Positions 55,808 to 64,000 of a stretch of DNA of 64,000 bases are shown piece by piece. The notes beneath the pieces are model-generated. The model saw only the letters and a program-made list of their open reading frames with translations. It was not told the origin of the DNA and searched no databases. Made by a program: the position numbers and the translations under genes. The DNA is from Gelatoporia subvermispora B (lineage: Eukaryota; Basidiomycota; Agaricomycetes; Polyporales; Gelatoporiaceae), in NCBI GenBank assembly GCA_000320605.2, contig KB445811.1, positions 365,688 to 429,687 on the forward strand, read 5' to 3'. Each line of letters begins with the position of its first letter. The stretch's first letter is position 1.

Positions 55808-58800
55808 ATGGTGTCTTGGTCTAATATTTTTTCTCGTCATCCTCGGGTTACTCCTACTCCTCCCTCGTCTCTCTCTTCTCCGACTGACCACGATGGCGTA
55901 AACAAGGATATAATGTCTTCCGCTTCTCTGGAGTCTATTCTTCCTGATGGGCTCGCTCCGTCTCATCTGACTTCCGGCCGGTGGATGGACGAGGAGGGCA
56001 CACCTTGTGCAGATTGGGCTCTAGTCCTCTCCGTGATACCCGAGCGCACCTCATCTTTGGGCGCGACGGCAGCGAACAACTCGTAAGCACTGGCGAGCTA
56101 CTCTGTTTAACAATTGCGATTGACGGCTCCCTCAGGCGCCACGTTCCGATTGTCAAGAGCATTGAAGCCAAGACCTGGACCCTCGCTCCCGCCATCGAGG
56201 TTCCGGTCAGCATCCCTCGCATCGTTGGTCCTATGGACGGTCCCTCTGTGGCTGAGAGCGATGCGGTCCTGAAACCGGTTGTCCGCCAGGCCGACCTCAC
56301 GGAGGCAGCGATAGACTCCACCTCCTGGGAGGCGGAGGTCATCTTCGACGCTGATGAATCAAATGACGAGACCACATTCGCGAAAATCCAGTGTTCCCCC
56401 GGCCTGGCGCCTGACTTCGATGTGCCCATTGAAGCTCTACCCGCGTCTGCCTCTACGGGCCCACTTCCTGGTGCCCGCATCCGCACACGCTTAGCTACCA
56501 TCGGCTGTGGAAAGGTACCCCACCTTGAGGATATCTTCATCCCCCCCTCCCCCGTGATCAGGAAGAATTCGACGGCTGACATCCGCCGCCGCTCCCGCTC
56601 GGTTGTAGTAGGGAAAGAGAATGATGCCTCGAACGTCAAGCTCATCAAGGACAAGCCTGCAATTGGATCGATCACCACGACTACTACGAACGAGACGTTT
56701 CGCGACAGTATTGCTTACGAAACGACCGCACTAATCACAACAGACTCGAATATTCATGGTGAGTTACAACTCAGTACATGATCTCGCAACACAAAAGGCC
56801 GACTTCCACCATCTGTAGCAACTAATGTCTATACCAAAGCATCGCTACGTGAACACGAAGCGATCATTACTCATAACGTGAGCGAAACATCCCGCTACTC
56901 GTCGCCTTCCGCTAACTTGTCGTTACATAGTATAATGTACCCGACACGATCATGAACGAGTATGCAAATCGGGCACGCGATTGTTCGATACTGCCAATCT
57001 CAACGGATTCCAACGCTTCGATCCACGAGTTCCTTCGAAAGCCCGCACTACCCGCCTTGACTTTGATCCACTGTGCAGCCAATGCACATGCTTCGTCGAC
57101 AATCACTACCTCGACAAACGCCAGCCCCACAACTCATGACCCTCGCTCGGCTATACCACCTTCATCGGATACTCATTCTGCGATCCACGGACGTTGTCTA
57201 CCTTTGGTGCCTTCTTCAACGGACGCCTACTTCGCAACTCACAGCTACTCTTCGACAATAGCGTCTACCTTTGTGAACGCTCGCTCGTCTCATCTCACTA
57301 CCAATACCTCGGCAGATGTTGACTCACTTCAAATCGCTTCGGGACACCCCTATGCTCCAAAGGACAATCACGGAGAAAACCTGGGCAGCGTGCACCAGAA
57401 GGATAATCGTGAGTGAATGACACACCATGCTCATCATTCCCAATTCTGACTCGTCGTACTCGCTAGTCTTGGGACTCTGGGAGTTGATGGGCCTCGATGA
57501 AGAAGGACATGACCTCTTCATCGTCAGTCAGGTATGTACTCAATGGGTTCACTCACGCATATCAATTGAACCGGATTACAAGGATGGCTCTCCCGACTCT
57601 GTTCTAGTCGAGGATGCTGTTACAGATGATCCTGACCGCGCCCCTACGTCAACTCCACAGAGCGCAGCGAGTCAGTCGCTGCCTCTTGCACCTTCATATC
57701 AGCTTGGACTACCTCGCCACCCGCTCGTAGCTAGCCTCGTTGCATCGATGAAGGCGGATAGCCGTCCTAGATGCTCGGGCGAGAATGTGGCCTCGGATCA
57801 CGTCGAAGCCACGACGAACGAAGCAAAGCCAAAGAAGGGGAAGACGGTCCGGTTCATCTTTCCTGCCGTCCCTCCAGGGAAACCTTCCGAGGTCTCTCGT
57901 GGAGGTAACCCTAAGAGTGCCTCGTTTGTTGTCAGTCCCTCTGCTGATATGTCTGCCACACAAGACCAAGGAGTCCCTATGCTGGCTCCGACCTCTACCC
58001 TTTCATCAACCCAGGGAATCCCTTCGATTTTTGTTAGCGGAAGCGACGGAGAAGTCAAGGCCTTGGTCGACGACCAGGGCTTGCCTCTCGCTGTCGCTAT
58101 GAGTGTGCCGAAGAATAAAGCGATGGCTCAATTACTCATTGAGGAGATGAGCCGTCTGGAGGAAGAGCTCATGGACGATCCTGCCTCGTGTGACGCCCAC
58201 GATGGATCATCTGAGTATTCGACGGGCTATGATGACGGCATTTCCAGTACTGTCAATGCCGGCACCAGTGCTTCATGTGGAACAGACGACGAAGACGACT
58301 TCGATTTCGACACTGGTCAAGGTGCGATCCGAATCAACAGTGATGGAGAGGTCGTCTTTGGATCCCTCGGTACGCATGCAACTCCGTGCAGTTTATATAT
58401 CAATCTCTGAAACATATTGGCAGATGAATCGTCTGGAAGTGTTGTCTTAGAGGAATGCTGCTCCGGACACGAGGAAGTACCTGACACCCCGATAAAAACA
58501 GAGGGCGTATCCACCATCGTAAGTACTTCGTCGTGTCATAAAGCACAACGTTAATCATCGCTTGTTATCGCGTGTTGATCAAAACGACAGCACGACGCAG
58601 ATGCTGCCAAACCCGCGGAGAAAGTGGACACATTCAATCCCAGCCTCCTCGGCCCTGGGCTGTGGGACTGGCAACTTCCTCGGAAAGTCCGGAAGGCGAA
58701 AAAGCCTCCATTGCGCTCTATCTTGAAGAAGGCAAACCCCCCGAGTACAGCGCACATCCTTCAGCGAGCCGCTGTGCGACCTGCCTCAGGTGGTCATTCC

Positions 58801-59463
58801 GCCACCCCGGCCCCACCAAGGTACGGATACAACTTCGTGTTATGTGTCAAGTCAGTGACATACGTGTGTATCTTTTCCAGGCCACCTTCGAAACCATGCT
58901 TGAACTTCGGTACCGACGAAGAATCCGTCATGTTCCGATCTGCGGAACGCTTCCGTGAACGGTATTTCGAGACGAACATCGAGCGATGGGAATATCACCG
59001 CAGACTCAACTTGGAACGCATTACGGCCGCCCAAGCTGCCAAGAGGTCTCGTTTCGCGTCATTCGCTGGCTCTGCTCTCCGTCAGATTTCTGTCGTCTCT
59101 AGAATGTGCAAGATCTCCAAGGAATCTCGACCAAGACATGGAGCCATCGACTTCGAAGATATCCGTCACCAAGCCCGGAAGCTCCGCATTCGCCTCGATA
59201 CTCCATATCTTGACAGGGCCATGCAACGTGCTGATCCGCTGGGCACCGTGCCCTCTCAAATCCCCTTGAATCGCTTCTATGCCGCCCGTGGGGGGCGCGA
59301 TTACTTCTTGACTACCGGCGGCGACTTCGTTGAGGTCTCCAAATGCGAGGACCTCAAGCCCCGTCCGATCCCTGAAGCCACAGGCTGCACTCGTCGCGGG
59401 AAATGCAATATCAAGCCGACATGCACTCCTCGTGTGCACCGTACCATGCGCATTGCGTTCTGA
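55808..59463 (+). CDS. Large hypothetical protein, mostly disordered
   Basis: Predicted 1064 residues from nine exons whose phases all agree: 55808-56082, 56136-56758, 56819-56877, 56931-57408, 57467-57531, 57583-58369, 58424-58518, 58591-58820, 58881-59463. The start MVSWSNIFSRH is the first ATG in frame after a CT-rich leader. The N-terminal and middle parts are rich in Ser, Thr, Pro and Asp. Ordered-looking parts are an early segment (LTSGRWMDEEGTP, ALVLSVIPERTS), a middle helix (KAMAQLLIEEMSRLEEELMD) before an acidic run (DDEDDFDFDTG), a basic motif (LPRKVRKAKKPPLRSILKK) and a charged C-terminal helical region (FRSAERFRERYFETNIERW). I do not recognise the family. The consistent splicing argues that it is a real gene, perhaps lineage-specific. 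Confidence 0.72.
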
Positions 59464-59998
59464 ACGCTGGAAGTCCGGGTTCTCTACGTGTATCTTCAAG
59501 TCTTTCTCTCTCTCCAGACCCCTCAGGCTATTAACAATTTCCACCGGCCGACACTTGCTAGTATGTATCTCCGCTATTGCTTCCGATCATTTATCTCTGC
59601 TCCAATCTGTTGTATCCTGTGTTATTTCTCCGTTCATTCTTGAGTTTCGACCTAGATGCATCAGTCTTGTTGTCTCGCCTCAGTATTGGGTTTCGAGTTT
59701 GTCTGGTCTACCGGATCTGCCACTGTGTCCTATGTACCCTGCTCTGCTAACCGTAATAGTCCTCATCAGGACCTGCTGTGTATCGATATCATTTTGTAAT
59801 TATGCCCTGATACCCCCTGCAATCGACTATACCCTGCTGCTTCTTTACTCATTGCCGAAATACGTCGACTAGTGTCTGATAATAGATTTTTTTGCGAGTC
59901 GAGTGCAACTATGGATGCCACAGTGCAATACTCAGATAAGACCGCCGTTCGTGTAGTATACTATATATACACATGCGGCCGGTTTGTTAGCATCATTC
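59464..59998. other. Convergent intergenic region
   Basis: 3' ends of the 1064-residue orphan (+) and the DUF6535 gene (-). CT-rich in its first half; no gene seen. Confidence 0.45.
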
Positions 59999-62386
59999 TC
60001 ATTGGGTGACTTCGGTCTCGACATGTTTACTGGAAGACAGAAGCGTAGACCATTTCTCGTACTGTCGATGTTGTATGGCTCCCATGTGGTAGGCTGCCGT
60101 CACCGCATCCGTGATACGGTCAAACAAGGATAACTGCACCGTCCCGAAGAAGCTGGCATGCCGGTATCTTAGGCCGTCAATCTCGAGAATCAGCATTCCC
60201 CAAGTATCTGCGATACCCTTGACGAAGCCCCGGAGCATTTCCTCTGTCGCTGTACTGAGGAAAGTTTCCAGTGTGTCCAGATACGATTGAAAATGGGGCC
60301 GCAGACGATCCCAGTCTGCTTCGGGTAGATGTGTCGCAGTTCCGAAGATCAGTGTCCCGTAGTGATACAGCATCTGCCCATCGTTCAATGAGTCAATCAT
60401 TGGCATGCATTGGAAGAGCATTTTCATGTCTGAGCGATAGAAGGTCGAGATGTGTACCAGGAGCCAAGTAATGAGACGTACTCTTCAGATCTGGGTGCTG
60501 GACCCTTGTCTTCTGCATTAGGCGCAAGAGGCTGAGATCCATCCCTTCTCGGACTCGCTCTCCTTTGCGTAAGTCATAGAACACTCTGATCGCGCGACAG
60601 AAGAGATCGCACGGCACGAGCTGTGCGTCCATGAGCTCGTGCAATATCCGTCGAACTGCATCAATCTCCGCCATCTCCCTTAGGATGGTCCTCGGGAGTA
60701 GATCTAAGCCCAATTGAGCAAGCGTGCAGATCTCCTCGTCCGCGGTTCGGGTCCACTGTGGCACTCCATCGACAATCTGGTCTGCACGGTGTTTTGCAAT
60801 CGTATGGAAGGCTAGCAAGGCAGCAATGTTGTCCAATTCGTTCAGGCACGGACGCACGATGTCGGCAAGGAATGCGTTGTCCATGATCGCGGCATCGGCC
60901 GCTGCGAGCATGTCAGAATCGTACCGACCTGGGATGACGCTCTGGACTGCTGTGCGCAGCATGCTGATCTCGTATTCGCGCCAATTCGCCCGCGCCTGGA
61001 TGGGTCCAATGAGATGACGGATGCGACGGGATAAAGCCCGAGAGAAGTTCTCCAGGTCCCAGCCGAACCCCTTCACCGAACGCTTGATGTTGCGTAGGAT
61101 GGTGTTCTTCTGGAAGGCAGCGGAGAACCCGCGGCTGATTAGCGAGGAAAGCGGGCGAATCCACTGCGCGACGATGTAGATGTACCAGGCCTGGGGAGAT
61201 TTGTAGGGGCAGTTCCCGACTAAAACTGGGACAATCGTCGTCCATAGCGTGATGAAAAATACGAGCGCCACGAATGCGGTCGTCAAGCCAGCAACGGTCG
61301 AATCCAGTGTCCATAGGAGGACAACCAGACCAGCGAGGAATAGCCCCAATGCTAATTGCAGAAGCAAGGGCAGTAATGCCATGATGTCTGTGACCTTCCA
61401 TCTCATTAGGCCCGCGTGCCGGTAATGCCAGATACGTGCTCGCTGCCTCGGGTCCGAGGAAGACGGACTGGTGTAATGATTGAGCCATTGCTTCAAAAAG
61501 ATGCCTAATGATGCAGCCGCAAGGCTGGAGATCAGGCTGGAGAACCAAAGGGCGTTCACGATGATGGTACTCGAAGAAACGGTAGAATCGCCGGATAGAT
61601 CAAGTTGTGGTGGTGGGGGCAGTGACGCGGAAGAGTTTGTCGGTAGGCTCGATGCAATGACATTCAATTGTGCAGAGATTTGTGCCAGGAGTAACGTCGA
61701 TGGGTCTGGGGAAGTCGGCTGGAGCAGCGGATAGGTCTCGACATTGAACGCCGTGAGCACCGCGGAGAAGAGACCAGCCTATCAAACAAGACGGAGATGC
61801 ATGGTTGGCGGTCAGGGGATCAGGGAAGCGAAAACGACCAGAACTCACGAATACGAGCATTGTGTCTATCTCCGACGTCCAAGCCCGAACGGTCGCTTCA
61901 TCATACTCATGTAATTTCTGTGCACAGGAAGCCCAAACGGCGGGCATATCCCAATTGTGGTTGTCTCGTGTAGTCTCAAGTGAAGTATTCTTCTCCCGGA
62001 AGTCTGGAGACGAAAGTCCTAGGCCAGGATCGCTCACAACTTTTGATTCATCTCGGTCAATCTCCTATAATAATATCATATGTCAAGTCAACGCCTATGA
62101 GCATTCTGACCCACGACAGCATCTGTCAACAACTCACTGATGGGGCAGCGGATGTTCTACTGCTGACATCCTTTGCATTTTCATCGGGGTCTCCGTGCTC
62201 AGGATCATGCCTCGATGAGTTCTCGACTTGAACGACTGTCACAGTGTCACCACTTAGCGCGTTTGATTTTATCGTGGGACGACGGGCCTTAGACATAGCG
62301 GAGTCGGGACTTGGTGAGGCACTGGTATGAGTAAAAATATCACTAGACTGAGACGGTGATCCTGCACGACGCTCGCTGGAATCCAT
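59999..62386 (-). CDS. DUF6535-domain membrane protein
   Basis: 730 residues in four exons: 62386-62138, 62064-61849, 61778-60482, 60429-59999. The DUF6535 core runs from a Trp-rich helix (WDMPAVWASCAQKLHEYDE...WTSEIDTMLVF) into AGLFSAVLTAFNVETYPLLQ and LLLAQISAQLNVI, the hallmark of this agaricomycete family. Three hydrophobic spans follow: about residues 226-248 (VNALWFSSLISSLAAASLGI), 285-310 (IMALLPLLLQLALGLFLAGL) and 322-345 (FVALVFFITLWTTIVPVLV), with KQWLNHY and RHAGLMRWK between the first two. The long C-terminal half is soluble and alpha-helical. The function of the family is unknown. The ATG at 62386 (MDSSERRAG) was chosen; another in-frame ATG lies at 62482. The last intron sits inside an open frame, so an unspliced version would give a different, shorter tail. 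Confidence 0.82.
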
Positions 62387-62961
62387 TTCATATGTTGTCG
62401 AAGACGGGCGAAGATAGAGGTAAAGGGAGTGAGGTCGCCTCGTCGAGAGAACGGTAGAATGGCGGAGGGCAGGCTCTTTCATGCATCAGATGCACCTCGC
62501 CTGCGGGATGATACCCTGATAGCCTTCCCGCAAGTGACGGAGACTGCACCGCCTCATCCATGCCTTTTCTGTAGATCCTAGCTGCGTGTAGTGACATAAT
62601 CTGAGAACCGGTATCGATGTCGATTTAGCTTCCCTAGTAGCGTGGCAGCGGCTGTTCAGTGCATCTAGCACCAAGACCAAGTCCGAAGGGATGGAGCACC
62701 TTCATTGAGTGACCTGTTCACAAGGCATTGCGTCGTGATCAAAGACAAACACATATCACATATGAAAGATAAATCACAAAGATCAGCGTGTTCCATCTCC
62801 AAGCCGTGCTGACAGCAATCACAGATGAGAGTAGGGAAGAAACCGCGTCTCCGAACAGCAGCCACCCGGAAGCAGCATCGAACTCTTCTTCCGTCTACGA
62901 CCACCTGCCCCCATCACATTCATCCCCACAACTACCTTCGAGTTGCCTCAAAACACTGCAT
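62387..62961. promoter_or_regulatory. Shared upstream region of the DUF6535 gene and the NOPCHAP1-like gene
   Basis: 575 bp between divergent starts. It contains only short open frames. No specific control element was identified. Confidence 0.4.
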
Positions 62962-63781
62962 ATGAATAACTCATCATCTGTGCCGGATAAAGGGAAGCAG
63001 CGAGCTGCGGCGACGCTAGACGTAGAAGATGAGGAGGAGCGACATGCACGCATGCGTATGTATGCCCGTCCACTCGCGCTGATATCTTCAGTAGCTGAAT
63101 GCGTCCTAAATTCCATAGAGGAACTGTTCAAAAAGCTTGGCACATCCGGGTCCCCCCGACAGGGTCTTGAAGGGCCACCTAAATTCGACTTTGGCGACAG
63201 GACGACTTTCCCGGCACCTCCATCGGAGCGTACGTCGTCAACTCCATCAATCATGCGCATAGAACCTGTTCCGTTGATTATGTGTCCTTCATTCTGCCAG
63301 TTCTTGAGCGTGTACAAGCCTTCCTTCCGCAACTCGCGGCGTCCAATGCGGAGCTATCCAGGAGAGTCCAGGAGGACCCAGAGAGCGTGGACATCGAGAA
63401 TGTAGAAGAGGACGAGCAGTACATTGAGATGGTCAGTTATACTCACGAGTATAGTCGGTCGCCTCTCATGGATGATGTCCCTAGAACCTCGGTCTCGGTG
63501 TGTTGGAATCCCGGAAAGACGGTGCAGCATCCTCCTCCGACTCAGAAGACGAAGACATGTCCTCAGCCACCGACTCATCTTCATCTTCATCCTCCGACTC
63601 AGATTCAAGCTCTGACCTTTCTGAATCCGAGTCTGAGTCCGACCTGAAAGAAGTACCAATGGATGAGGATGCATCGTCCCCTGCTCGTCCCGTCAGACCC
63701 CTCCCACACCGCAAAACGAAACCGGAAATTGTCGTCCTGCGGGAAGAAAACGCCCTTGATTCGTCAGGAACAACCGGGTAG
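62962..63781 (+). CDS. NOPCHAP1: NOPCHAP1-like protein (box C/D snoRNP assembly factor family)
   Basis: 231 residues in three exons: 62962-63229, 63301-63431, 63485-63781. Splicing of the first intron joins PPSE to LLERVQAFLPQL, followed by AASNAELSRRVQ, DPESVDIENV and YIEMNLGLGVLE. This matches human NOPCHAP1 (C12orf45; LLDQVQTFLPQMARAN...IENID), a factor that loads NOP58 onto the R2TP chaperone during snoRNP assembly. The C-terminus is a long Ser/Asp/Glu tract (SSSSSSSDSDSSSDLSESES) followed by a basic stretch, a common feature of nucleolar fungal proteins. The ATG at 62962 (MNNSSSVPDKGKQR) is preferred; the frame is open upstream to 62788. Function is transferred from the human family, not shown here. 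Confidence 0.75.
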
Positions 63782-64000
63782 CCATAGTCGCATCCCGCCA
63801 GTCCTGATGTTTGCGGGTTGCAGTACTATATATACGACAGGCATCACTAGCGCACCACGGCAACTACGGCAACTCAGCAACACCTCCGGCACACACGGGA
63901 TAGGCTACGAAAGCGACACTGACATTGCACGGCACGTCTATGGTACGCTTGTATATAGCTACAGGCATGTGCGTGCACGGCCCGCGTGCAGCCATGCATC
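63782..64000. other. Window end, no gene seen
   Basis: Short downstream flank of the NOPCHAP1-like gene. Confidence 0.4.

Noticed and set aside
63230..63275. Possible frameshift in the NOPCHAP1-like gene near 63265
   Set aside because: A normal 71-nt intron (63230-63300) joins the two frames and gives the expected LLERVQAFLPQ core, so no frameshift is needed.

Overview
The window is nuclear DNA of a filamentous basidiomycete, most likely an agaricomycete of the polypore type. This rests on dense short introns (about 45-70 nt, GTRNGN...YAG), on fungal fusion enzymes (pentafunctional AROM, the ARG5,6 kinase-reductase precursor) and on protein families known mainly from Agaricomycetes (DUF6534 and DUF6535 membrane proteins). 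No prokaryotic features, rRNA, tRNA, CRISPR array or intact transposon were recognised. Gene models were spliced by hand, and for the housekeeping genes the exon lengths sum to whole codons unless noted.

Layout. 1-3561 (+): 3' part of a psi-factor/linoleate dioxygenase (Ppo) whose P450-like half lacks the haem cysteine. 4097-8613 (+): the ER P5A ATPase SPF1, whose ATG is made by splicing. 9779-11691 (+): a weathered DUF6534 membrane-protein gene. 12129-14244 (-): an F-box protein with a WD40-like body. 14.2-17.3 kb: no convincing gene. 17293-18003 (-): GINS subunit PSF1 with a triple MluI box just upstream. 19116-23980 (-): a 1503-residue disordered RING-H2 protein, divergent from ARG5,6 (24442-27473, +), with a Gcn4-type site between them. 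27.8-39.5 kb: an accessory block with two DUF6534 genes, a disordered protein and a HeLo-like/kinase-like gene. 40400-43339 (-): mitochondrial external NADH dehydrogenase. 45794-50916 (+): AROM. 51.2-55.8 kb: accessory again, with a HeLo-exon fragment, a fourth DUF6534 gene and unresolved coding remnants. 55808-59463 (+): a 1064-residue orphan. 59999-62386 (-): a DUF6535 membrane protein. 62962-63781 (+): a NOPCHAP1-like box C/D snoRNP assembly factor.

How it fits together. Core metabolism (arginine and shikimate pathways, respiratory NADH oxidation), replication (PSF1) and ER quality control (SPF1) form conserved, higher-GC islands. Between them lie lower-GC stretches that hold agaricomycete-specific membrane-protein families and a HeLo-like gene. 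HeLo-type domains are known from fungal and animal cell-death proteins. A link between these accessory genes and self/non-self or membrane stress responses is only an inference. Short stretches with apparent single-base frame changes (start of Ppo, SPF1 exon 3) look more like local sequence errors than dead genes, but this needs read support.
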